Below, one piece after another: positions 56,337 through 64,000 of a DNA stretch of 64,000 bases; position 1 is the stretch's first letter, and each line of letters opens with the position of its first letter. Source of the DNA: an uncultured Halomicronema sp. Its GTDB lineage: Bacteria; Cyanobacteriota; Cyanobacteriia; Phormidesmidales; Phormidesmidaceae. Made by a program: the position numbers and the translations under genes. The stretch spans positions 82,307 through 146,306 of the forward strand of contig CALCCA010000088.1 of the NCBI GenBank assembly GCA_937899725.1, in the 5' to 3' direction. A model generated the notes under the pieces. It was not told where the DNA came from and ran no database searches. It saw nothing but the letters and a program-made list of their open reading frames with translations.

Positions 56337-59174
56337 CTACAGGCCCACCAGTTCGCGGAACCAATCGTCATTGCGCAAATCGTTAAAGGCCGATTCGCCT
56401 TGGGCATCAGCGCGCAGATTGGGATCGAGTCTGACCGCTAGCTGAAGATTTTCAAGAGCAATATCATATTCTCGCTGCAGGCTGTAGCCAAGGGCTTTGT
56501 GATAGAGCGCTTTGGCATAATCAGGGTCAATCTCTAAGGCTTTGTTAAAGCTGGTCAAAGCTTCTTCATCGCGGCCCAGTTTCATTAGGGCGAGTCCCTG
56601 GTTATCCCAGGCTTTTGTGGCCTTGGGGTTAAAGCGAGTGGCCTTATCAAAGGATGACAGCGCCTCCTCAAATCGCTCCAACTCCAAGGCGGCCAAGCCC
56701 CGATTCAGCCAGGCCACCGCATCGTTGGCCTGAATCTCAATCGCTTTATCAAACGACTGAAATGCTTCGCTGTGCTGCTGCAAAACGCCGAAGGAAACTC
56801 CCCGATTGACCCAGGCTTCTTGGTAGTCCGGTTGGATGGCCAGGGCTTTATCAAAGGCCGCGATCGCCTCTTCGCGGCGACGCAGTCGGCCCAACACCAT
56901 CCCCCGGTTGACCCAGGCTTTAGAATCTTCAGCATCTAACATCAAGACGCGATCAAAGGCTTCCAACGCCTCCTCATAGCGCTTGAGTGTGCGCAGGGCC
57001 AGTCCTCGCTGAAAGTGAGCGGTGACATTATCGGGGGCGCGCTCAAGGGCGGTGTCAAAGGCGGCGATCGCATCTGTCGGTCGCTCCAGTGCAACTAACG
57101 TCTGGGCTTGTTTGAGCCAAACCTCGACATTGTCAGGTTGAATCTCCAGCGCTTCAGTGTATTGCTCTAACGCAGCTGCGTAGTTGCCATCCGCCAGGAG
57201 CTGATCGGCAGCGGTAATACGTTCTGCCGCCGACATAAAGAGAGTGGGTCGATTGCTTTGCAGGCGCTCTAACAGGCTGGTCACGTTTTCGAGCTGCTGC
57301 TGCGTATTGGCCATAAAGGTATTGGCGACGTACTCAGGGACGACCTCACCCAACCGTCGCATGATCGCTTCTTTTTCACCCTGGGCCTCGGCCTGTAGGG
57401 TGATCAGTCGCTCTTGCACTGTGCGTTTGACTGCTTCGAGATCGGCAATGACGTCGGTGCGGCCCGAGGCAATGTCTTTTTGCAGTTCCGTAAGCTGATT
57501 GGCAAACTCGGTTTCCACCGTTTCTAAGCGTTGTTGAGCTTGCTGCTGCCGTTCGGCGCTGGCCTGTTCCAATGAGCCCACATGCTCGGTCAGGCGCTGG
57601 TCAAAGTCATCGAGTTTGCCCAACATGCGATCGCGGCGGTCAAAGACGACATCGCGCACCTCACCCAGCTGACGGCTGAGTTCCGTTTCTAAACGATTGA
57701 GGGCATCCAGGGTGGCCGTTGCGCGATCGCGGCTCTCCCCCTGCAGCTGCTGTATCGTTGCCGTAAACTCGCTGGCGCTGCGCTGTACGTCTTCCCACGT
57801 GACGGTTTTGCGCGTCTCTAAATCGTCGAGCATTTGCGCCAACTGCTGCTGAAAGCTACCCGCACTGGCTTCCAGCTGGTTGAGCGTGGCTCCTTGCTGC
57901 TCGTCGACCGCACTCTGCAGCGCGGCAAATTGGGCGACAAAGTCATTGGCTGACTGCTGCATATCGGCCAGGGTTTGGGCTTTACCCGCATCAATTTCGC
58001 CTTGATAACCGCTGAACTGGCCCAAAAAGTCGTCTAAAGAGCGTCTTAAATCGGCTAATACACTGGCGCGTTGAGCCAGCACTTCATCCTTAACTTGGCG
58101 AAACTGTTCGGCAAAATCCTGCGTCGATCGCTCCATCGTTTGCAGGGCGAGGTCGCGATGCCCTAAGGCACTGGCCTGCACCTCATCTAACTGCTGATCG
58201 ACCGCTTGCTGACGGTTGGTCATGGCATCCATGACGCGCTGCTGGTATTGCTCTAACTGCGACTCTAAATTGTCGCGCAGCGATTCAAAGTAGGGGGCAA
58301 ACCCTTCCTGCAGTTGTTCGAGGTCGGCCAAGGCGCGATCGCGGGTGGCTTCGACCGCGGCGGTCAGATTTTGCAGACGGTCGGTGAACTCGGTCGCCGA
58401 GGTATCAAGCCCCCCCAACGTTTGCTGTTGGTGGTCATTGGCCTGATCGGTGAGCGCGGCTAGCTCCTGCTGAAAGGATTGAGTCGTGCTTTGCACAGAG
58501 GCCAAGACCGCAGCCGTTTGAGTCGTGGCGTCGGCTTCAAACCCAGCAGCGCGCTCCTGCATTTGCATTTTGACGGCGGCGGCCTGTTCGGTCACGTTCG
58601 TGTCTAGCGCGTTGAGCGTCTGCTGCAGGGTGGTCACCTGATCTTCCCAGTCTTTCAGCGTGCGCACCTTAGAGCTGTTGATGTCTTCAATCGCCTGAGT
58701 TAAGGCGCGTCGCTTTTCGGCTAGCGTGTCTTTAAAGCCTTCGGCTTCCTGCTCAATGTCATCAGCGATCGCTTCAGCATCTTTCAGCACGCTGTTCAGC
58801 TCTCGGCTGGCCGTACGGATCTTATGTTCCAGGTCGGTCATTTGATTGAGCTGCCCCCGGACCACCGTGGCAACCTCCTGCACGACCGAACGCCGCAAAA
58901 ACCACAGCATGACGACCCCGAGCACAATCAGGAGCGCCAGGGCTGCCAGCAAAATCGAGACGAGAGTGGTCGCGCGGGTAAAGGCCAGATTGGCTTCTTG
59001 TTGCAGCCGTTCGAGATCTTCTTGGTCTTGAACGGTCAGCGATTGAGCTAAGACTGGGCGCGTGGCTGGGAAGGCGGGAGCGGCAAGCCCAGTTCCGCTG
59101 CTTAATAGGCACAGCAACACCAGCCAGCTACTCTGCCATCCACGCGTTGAAAAGGGAAAGAAACGATGCCGCAT
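56337..59174 (-). CDS. Membrane-anchored coiled-coil and TPR protein (945 residues)
   Basis: From ATG 59174: an N-terminal signal-like segment (about 10-35), then a membrane helix (about 75-95, LLAALALLIVLGVVMLWFL). A very long helical region of roughly 500 residues (100-600) follows, rich in Gln, Asp and Ala with repeats such as QQLAQMLDDLETRK. At least eight TPR units follow from about residue 650 (AWVNRGMVLGRLRRREEAIA, ALYHKALGYSLQREYDIALE). The coiled-coil region resembles apolipoprotein- or methyl-accepting-like helices. Role unknown; a scaffold at the cell membrane is inferred. Confidence 0.85.
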   Translation of the reverse strand: MRHRFFPFSTRGWQSSWLVLLCLLSSGTGLAAPAFPATRPVLAQSLTVQDQEDLERLQQEANLAFTRATTLVSILLAALALLIVLGVVMLWFLRRSVVQEVATVVRGQLNQMTDLEHKIRTASRELNSVLKDAEAIADDIEQEAEGFKDTLAEKRRALTQAIEDINSSKVRTLKDWEDQVTTLQQTLNALDTNVTEQAAAVKMQMQERAAGFEADATTQTAAVLASVQSTTQSFQQELAALTDQANDHQQQTLGGLDTSATEFTDRLQNLTAAVEATRDRALADLEQLQEGFAPYFESLRDNLESQLEQYQQRVMDAMTNRQQAVDQQLDEVQASALGHRDLALQTMERSTQDFAEQFRQVKDEVLAQRASVLADLRRSLDDFLGQFSGYQGEIDAGKAQTLADMQQSANDFVAQFAALQSAVDEQQGATLNQLEASAGSFQQQLAQMLDDLETRKTVTWEDVQRSASEFTATIQQLQGESRDRATATLDALNRLETELSRQLGEVRDVVFDRRDRMLGKLDDFDQRLTEHVGSLEQASAERQQQAQQRLETVETEFANQLTELQKDIASGRTDVIADLEAVKRTVQERLITLQAEAQGEKEAIMRRLGEVVPEYVANTFMANTQQQLENVTSLLERLQSNRPTLFMSAAERITAADQLLADGNYAAALEQYTEALEIQPDNVEVWLKQAQTLVALERPTDAIAAFDTALERAPDNVTAHFQRGLALRTLKRYEEALEAFDRVLMLDAEDSKAWVNRGMVLGRLRRREEAIAAFDKALAIQPDYQEAWVNRGVSFGVLQQHSEAFQSFDKAIEIQANDAVAWLNRGLAALELERFEEALSSFDKATRFNPKATKAWDNQGLALMKLGRDEEALTSFNKALEIDPDYAKALYHKALGYSLQREYDIALENLQLAVRLDPNLRADAQGESAFNDLRNDDWFRELVGL

Positions 59175-59495
59175 CGGTCTTGCGATCACACTCGATAGAA
59201 GAAATGGCGTTCAGCCCTAAGCATAGCTAAAGCCCCGTCCAGAATACGCATAGCATACCTTGAAGCTTTGCCCAGTAGCGTTTTCCTTCGACTCAAGCAG
59301 CCAGAGCCAGTATTCTGATTCCTCTCAAAAAAGACAACAAATCTGGTCCTCGGCCTCGGGGCTCTCTCGCGTGACCAGGATGGCATCGGCAGTCTGCTCC
59401 CTGCAACAAAGTAGCCGTCGCGGCGGACGGCGGCGGGGGCAGTACTGGGCATGGCGCAAGGGAAAGCATTGAGGCGGAGTCGCGAACCGCGTGAC
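59175..59495. other. Short intergenic region
   Basis: About 320 bp between the pentapeptide-repeat gene and the TPR gene, both minus strand. No gene, RNA or clear terminator is seen. Confidence 0.45.
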
Positions 59496-60026
59496 TCACT
59501 GGTAGTAATGGCCATTCGGCAAAATCGTGGTGCGATCGCAGGCCGCTAAGGTCAGGTTGACCGCCACTGCCCGAAAGAGGGTGGCTCCATTGAAGCAAGC
59601 CTGCTTCAGTTTTGCTTGCGATAAATTGGCGCCGGTCAAGTCAGCCCCCGTGAGGTCAGCACCCTGCAGATTGGCCCCCTGTAAATCGGCGCGGCTCAAA
59701 TTACAGCCGCGCAAATCAGCCTTAGCCAAGCAGGCATAGCGCAGATCGGCCCGAGATAGATTGATCGTATTGAGACGCGCCTGGGCTAAATCGGCTGATA
59801 GCAACTTGGCATCGCCCAAGTTACCAGCTTTAATCACGACGCCACACAGCTTCGCCTGGCTCAAATTGCTATAGGGCAAGTACGCTTGATCAATCACAGC
59901 GTCGGTCAAATCGACCTCGCGCAGATCACATTCAAAGCCGTCAGCAAACTTTAGAAAAACCTGCTGAAATTGACGTTCGCCCAAACCATAACGATCAAGC
60001 AAATCTGGAAAATCCACAGTTAGCAT
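59496..60026 (-). CDS. Pentapeptide-repeat protein
   Basis: A 176-residue protein from ATG 60026. About residues 45-160 follow the A(D/N)LxX pattern: SRADLRYACLAKADLRGCNL, SRADLQGANLQGADLTGADL, TGANLSQAKLKQACFNGATL. These form a right-handed quadrilateral beta-helix. An N-terminal segment LDRYGLGERQFQQVFLKFAD is non-repetitive. Such proteins are very common in cyanobacteria; the role is unknown. Confidence 0.9.
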   Translation of the reverse strand: MLTVDFPDLLDRYGLGERQFQQVFLKFADGFECDLREVDLTDAVIDQAYLPYSNLSQAKLCGVVIKAGNLGDAKLLSADLAQARLNTINLSRADLRYACLAKADLRGCNLSRADLQGANLQGADLTGADLTGANLSQAKLKQACFNGATLFRAVAVNLTLAACDRTTILPNGHYYQ

Positions 60027-60929
60027 CGGGTTAAAAATACTCTGCAAGCTCACAGGGCACACCAACAAATCCAGAAGATATTGTGAGCAAATTGCATCAG
60101 CGGACAGCGCTGTCAGTGAGACGTCCTTCGCATTAGAAAGCGGCCCCTCGATTTACGCCGGGCCGATCAAAAGCCCCAACCGACCAAATCATCAAGCTGG
60201 CATTGCCGGAAAGAAAAACTGCCAGCGCTCATCGTGCGCAAATCCAAAAAACTGCAACACGAATTGTCTCTAGTTGCAAAATATCTTCACGAACTTTTGT
60301 AAACACCTGTCAATTTACAGCGAGGATTCGGAAAAAAGAACAGCCTTAAAGATGTTTTTGGATTTGTTGCGCCGGTCACACTTTACGCAAGTGCTATTTA
60401 GCTGTGATTAGTTAAACTTTTCGGGGTGATTATCGCGATTAATTCACGGGTGAGGGGCGTTGCTAGCCGCGATCGCAATGTTCCAAAGATCCAGAATTGG
60501 GGCAAGTGTAAAGCGCTTTTCTTAGGGCTCAACGTAGTCAAGGCGTCGGGTGGATGAGCCCAGGCTAAGGTTTGGCTCAACTTTAACCGTCAAGGTTGAC
60601 CCAGAAGCAAGTAAAGAGGCGTGCTTAGACTGGTGATGAAAGTCTTTGGCGATCGGCAACAGCGGCTGTCCGATGGTTGGTGATGACAACATCCCAAGTC
60701 ACTTGTCCGGATATGGGGCAGCGACAGCGAAATGCCCAAGGTGTGATGCCGTCGCGGGTACACCGATTGGGCGTTGAGTTTGGGGTCGGACAGCAGTACT
60801 GTGCAATCAGGGGGCGCGTTAGACCGAGATGACCTCTGTCTAGCCGACTGGTCGCGATCGCCGCACAATAGTGAAGAGACGGTATTTTGAAGTCAGAGCG
60901 GGGTGAGCCCCACGTTTTCCAAGCAAGTT
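60027..60929. other. 0.9-kb divergent non-coding region
   Basis: Between the pentapeptide-repeat gene (minus) and the SagB-type gene (plus). Minus-strand frames at 60398-60580 and 60590-60868 lack any motif or ribosome site. AT-rich DNA around 60290-60420 may hold promoters. No RNA or repeat is recognised. Confidence 0.5.
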
Positions 60930-62492
60930 ATGAGCTATCAAGATTCGATTGCGGAGCACTTTCACGATCGCACGAAGTACAGCCCAGACACCATAGCCAC
61001 GGCAGCGGGGGCCATGCAAGGGCCACAGCCAGAGCCGTTTAAAACCTATCAGTTAGGCACAGAGATCGACTTAAAGCCCTTTTTAGACGAGTCGAAAGTA
61101 TCGGCGCAGGCCTCTCAGACTGATCGGGCTTGGGCGCGCCTCTCGCATTTTTTGATTAACGTCTATGGCTTAACAGCCCAAGTGAAAACGCTTTCAGGGC
61201 CAGCGTTTTACCTCAGAGCAGCACCCTCTGCCGGTGGCCTGTACCCCACCGAACTGTATCTCGTTTCGCGGGGGCACTCGCTACTGCCAGCCGGTCTTTA
61301 TAACTATCAGGCTCGCACCCACAGTCTCTGGCGATTTTGGGATGATCATGTATGGCCGGCTTTGCAGATCGGCTGTTTTTGGCATCCCGCTTTGGAACAC
61401 ACGCAGTTGGCTGTGGTGTTGACTACCGTGTTCTATCGATCGGCGTGGCGATATCAGGCGCGGGCTTATCGGCGAATTTGTTTAGATGCCGGTCATGCTT
61501 TAGGCAACTTAGAGCTGGCCGGTAATCTGGTCGATTACCGGCCGCATCTGATTGGGGGCTTTATCGATTCAGCGATTAATCAGCTGCTGTATCTCGATGA
61601 GACGGCTGAAAGCACGCTGGTGGTCGCCGCGCTTGCTGACCTACTGCAGGTTGACCAAAACTTACCGCGGCTGAACACAGCTCAGCGGGCTCCGCGCCAA
61701 ACCAAAGTCTCACGAATGGCGGATGATGAGCTATTGTCCTCTCTGCATCAGGCCACTCGAATTGAACAGGATGAAGATTTTCGCTGGCAGACCCGCGCCC
61801 GCAGCGCGGCTGAGTCAGTTGGCCCAGAGGCCGTGACTCAGCCCGATGATAAGTACAACTTTCCGTTTGGAGTCAAAGTTTCTACGGTAACCTCACCGAT
61901 TCATTGGGACGATCGCCTGCAAGGGCTGGAAAAAACCATTCTTCGGCGGCGCTCTACCCGACAGTTCAGTGGAGCCTCGCTGACTTTGGATGAACTCAAC
62001 ACCGTGTTGGATTTTGTTTATCAGCCTCACCACTACGTCGAGCAAGGACTCGACAGCGATCCCGATTATTTTGACTTAAGCCTGATCCAGACCTTTGTGG
62101 CGGCTTCTGGGGTCGATGGCTTAGAGGCGGGGTGCTATTACTACGCGCCCCAGAGACAGGAACTTCGACAAATTCGATTTAAAAACTTTCGACAGGAACT
62201 GGGCTATCTCTGTCTCGGGCAATCGCTGGGCCACGATGCCGGGGCCGTTATCTTCCATACTGCCGATTTAAAAGCGGCGATCGCTCACTACGGCGATCGC
62301 GCCTATCGCTACTTACACCTTGATGCCGGGCATTTGGGGCAACGGATTAATCTGGCTGCCATTCGCTTGGGCTTAGGCGTCAGTGGTATCGGTGGCTTTT
62401 TTGATGATCAAGTCAATGATGTGCTCGGGATTCCGGCAGATGAAGCGGTTTTGTACATCACAACGTTAGGTCGGCCAGCGCTCAGTCAATAA
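60930..62492 (+). CDS. SagB/ThcOx-type nitroreductase-like oxidoreductase, tandem domains
   Basis: A 520-residue protein with two nitroreductase-fold domains (about 60-250 and 325-515). The first has YLRAAPSAGGLYPTELYLVS, the typical SagB FMN/active-site turn; the second has RRRSTRQFSGASLTLDELN and LHLDAGHLGQRINLAAIRLG. SagB-family enzymes oxidise azolines to azoles in thiazole/oxazole-modified peptides. No precursor, cyclodehydratase or transporter is nearby, so another oxidoreductase role is just as likely. The ATG at 60930 is used. Confidence 0.88.
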   Translation: MSYQDSIAEHFHDRTKYSPDTIATAAGAMQGPQPEPFKTYQLGTEIDLKPFLDESKVSAQASQTDRAWARLSHFLINVYGLTAQVKTLSGPAFYLRAAPSAGGLYPTELYLVSRGHSLLPAGLYNYQARTHSLWRFWDDHVWPALQIGCFWHPALEHTQLAVVLTTVFYRSAWRYQARAYRRICLDAGHALGNLELAGNLVDYRPHLIGGFIDSAINQLLYLDETAESTLVVAALADLLQVDQNLPRLNTAQRAPRQTKVSRMADDELLSSLHQATRIEQDEDFRWQTRARSAAESVGPEAVTQPDDKYNFPFGVKVSTVTSPIHWDDRLQGLEKTILRRRSTRQFSGASLTLDELNTVLDFVYQPHHYVEQGLDSDPDYFDLSLIQTFVAASGVDGLEAGCYYYAPQRQELRQIRFKNFRQELGYLCLGQSLGHDAGAVIFHTADLKAAIAHYGDRAYRYLHLDAGHLGQRINLAAIRLGLGVSGIGGFFDDQVNDVLGIPADEAVLYITTLGRPALSQ

Positions 62493-62613
62493 AGCCTCAT
62501 TCATCACTGCTCGATGAGCGCTGACAACTGACTCGCTGACGGCGGAAAACCCAGATCGCAGTAAGCTGAATCTAAGACAGTTCTACGTCAGTGCAACCGA
62601 GTTTCTTTCTGCC

Positions 62614-63849
62614 ATGGTCACAATCAACGAAAATTATTTGAAGCTCAAAGCGGGCTACCTCTTTCCAGAAATTGCCCGCCGCGTCAAAGCATTTGCCGAC
62701 GCTAATCCCAATGCCCCGATTATCAAACTCGGCATTGGGGATGTCACGGAGCCCCTGCCCGAAGCCTGTCGCACGGCGATGATTAAAGCCGTTGAAGCAA
62801 TGGGCGATCGCGAGTCCTTTAAGGGGTATGGCCCTGAGCAGGGATACGAATTTCTGCGCGAAAAAATTGTGCGCCATGATTTTCAATCACGCGGCTGTGA
62901 TATTACCGCTGACGAAATTTTTGTTTCTGATGGCTCCAAGTGTGACTGCGGCAACATTTTGGACATTTTTGGTGACGACAATAGCATCGCTGTCACCGAC
63001 CCCGTTTACCCGGTATATGTCGACACGAACGTCATGGCAGGACATACCGGGCCAGCACGTGATGACGGCACTTATGAAGGGCTGATCTACCTCCCTATCA
63101 CTGCCGATAACAACTTCACCGCTCAAATTCCTGAGCAAAAAATCGATCTGGTGTACCTCTGCTTCCCTAACAACCCCACAGGAGCCGCTGCTACGCACGC
63201 CCACTTACAAGACTGGGTGAATTATGCCCGTCAGCACGGTTCTTTGCTGTTGTTTGACGCCGCCTACGAAGCGTTCATTACCGATCCAGAGATTCCCCAT
63301 TCGATTTATGAAATTCCGGGGGCGCGTGACTGCGCGATCGAGTTCCGCTCGTTCTCCAAAAATGCTGGCTTCACCGGTACTCGCTGCGCCTTTACAGTGG
63401 TGCCTAAAACCATTCAAATCAAAGCTTCTGATGGGACTAACGTGGATTTACATCGGTTATGGAACCGCCGTCAATCCACCAAATTCAACGGGGTTTCCTA
63501 CATCGTGCAGCGGGGAGCCGCGGCGGTCTACAGCGACGACGGGCAAAAGCAGGTTCGCAAACTCATCCGGTTTTATTTGGAAAATGCTCGCATCATTCGT
63601 GAAAAGCTCTCAGAGGCAGGCATTCAGACTTTTGGTGGGGTAAATGCCCCTTATGTGTGGGTGAAAACTCCTCACGGTTTATCGAGTTGGGAATTTTTCG
63701 ATAAGCTGCTGCACACCTGCCATGTGGTGGGGACGCCAGGATCTGGTTTTGGTGCCGCTGGCGAAGGCTACTTCCGCATCTCTGCGTTTAATACCCGCGA
63801 CAACGTTGAGCAAGCCATGCAGCGCATTATCGACAAATTCAGCGCTTAG
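62614..63849 (+). CDS. dapL: LL-diaminopimelate aminotransferase
   Basis: A class I/II PLP aminotransferase of 411 residues that turns tetrahydrodipicolinate directly into LL-diaminopimelate, the plant/cyanobacterial/chlamydial route to lysine and peptidoglycan. Landmarks are [50 protein letters not shown] and the PLP lysine in [14 protein letters not shown]. The ATG at 62614 starts it. The second copy of the 69-bp repeat lies 31 bp after the stop. Confidence 0.97.
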   Translation: MVTINENYLKLKAGYLFPEIARRVKAFADANPNAPIIKLGIGDVTEPLPEACRTAMIKAVEAMGDRESFKGYGPEQGYEFLREKIVRHDFQSRGCDITADEIFVSDGSKCDCGNILDIFGDDNSIAVTDPVYPVYVDTNVMAGHTGPARDDGTYEGLIYLPITADNNFTAQIPEQKIDLVYLCFPNNPTGAAATHAHLQDWVNYARQHGSLLLFDAAYEAFITDPEIPHSIYEIPGARDCAIEFRSFSKNAGFTGTRCAFTVVPKTIQIKASDGTNVDLHRLWNRRQSTKFNGVSYIVQRGAAAVYSDDGQKQVRKLIRFYLENARIIREKLSEAGIQTFGGVNAPYVWVKTPHGLSSWEFFDKLLHTCHVVGTPGSGFGAAGEGYFRISAFNTRDNVEQAMQRIIDKFSA

Positions 63850-63880
63850 GGACATGCTCGAAAATAGCGTACCGATCGCA

Positions 63881-63949
63881 GGGGTTTGGCACTGCCAAAC
63901 CCTTACAGAAAACGGTTCTGTCCTGGGACATTATTTATTTGCGAGTCCC
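63881..63949 (-). repeat. Dispersed 69-bp repeat, copy 2
   Basis: On the minus strand it starts GGGACTCGCAAATAA and ends GTGCCAAACCCC. It matches copy 1 (13884-13952) at 64 of 69 positions, in opposite orientation and 50 kb away. The hairpin GGGTTTGGCA-C-TGCCAAACCC is perfect here. It lies just after dapL, as copy 1 lies just after hemA, and could act as a 3'-end hairpin. Confidence 0.75.
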
Positions 63950-64000
63950 TTAGTACCTTGGAAATAAAGTTTTCTGCCATTTAGAGAGCTTTGCCGACCT

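Noticed and set aside
60398..60868. Two minus-strand frames in the 0.9-kb gap before the SagB-type gene
   Set aside because: Short, without ribosome sites, motifs or hydrophobic patterns.

Overview
The window is chromosomal DNA from an oxygenic cyanobacterium. It carries psaA-psaB (photosystem I core), ndhH of the cyanobacterial NDH-1 complex, the phytoene desaturase/synthase pair crtP-crtB, a dual-function class II fructose/sedoheptulose bisphosphatase, LL-diaminopimelate aminotransferase, a ycf52-type acetyltransferase, and very many HIP1 octamers (GCGATCGC). The DNA is fairly GC-rich by eye. A Leptolyngbya-like lineage is possible, but the sequence alone does not fix the genus. There is no rRNA, no CRISPR array, no intact transposase and no prophage.

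Layout. 1-6.9 kb: a secreted YHS protein with a cysteine-rich repeat, ispH, an SGNH hydrolase, ychF and xseA-xseB, all on the minus strand. 7-14 kb: recA with a candidate LexA box, DAHP synthase, cdsA, the F/SBPase gene with a TTG start, and hemA. 13.9-16.3 kb: a dispersed 69-bp repeat, a degenerate gene, and an exported collagen-like glycine-rich protein. 16.6-22.3 kb: ndhH with a clear terminator, rsmH, an RsbU-type phosphatase and RsbW-type kinase pair, and a VanX-type dipeptidase. 22.3-31 kb: crtP-crtB, glyA behind a long structured leader, a WecA-type transferase, tRNA-Leu(UAG), def, cobA and a CbiX/SirB chelatase (the last two serve siroheme or corrinoid synthesis). 31.4-38.4 kb: an HtpX protease, three uncharacterised cyanobacterial genes around a perfect 34-bp palindrome, a DUF1232 protein, larB followed directly by a DUF4160 remnant, and a large acidic lipoprotein. 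38.9-43.4 kb: psaA-psaB and its terminator. 43.5-45.2 kb: a small accessory patch with a frameshifted HigA-like antitoxin, a SUKH immunity-like gene and an Uma2 gene with a remnant. 45.2-64 kb: a ComM-like AAA ATPase, tRNA-Gln(UUG), a hydrolase, an ACT-like regulator, a GNAT enzyme, thrB, an SLH-only porin stub, clpS with a CPBP protease, a sugar transferase, a 945-residue coiled-coil/TPR membrane protein, a pentapeptide-repeat protein, a SagB-type oxidoreductase, dapL, and the second copy of the 69-bp repeat.

Most genes are housekeeping or photosynthesis genes in short operons: xseA-xseB, crtP-crtB, cbiX-cobA, psaA-psaB, clpS-CPBP, larB-DUF4160 and rsbU-rsbW. The least explained parts are the lipoprotein/294-residue/157-residue cluster with its palindrome and an orphan plus-strand terminator (32.4-34.6 kb), the structured RNA-like leader of glyA (25.0-25.17 kb), the structured DNA at 55.8 kb, and the decaying toxin-antitoxin/immunity patch after psaB. 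I found no complete new multi-gene system that the sequence proves; the best candidates are listed as findings.
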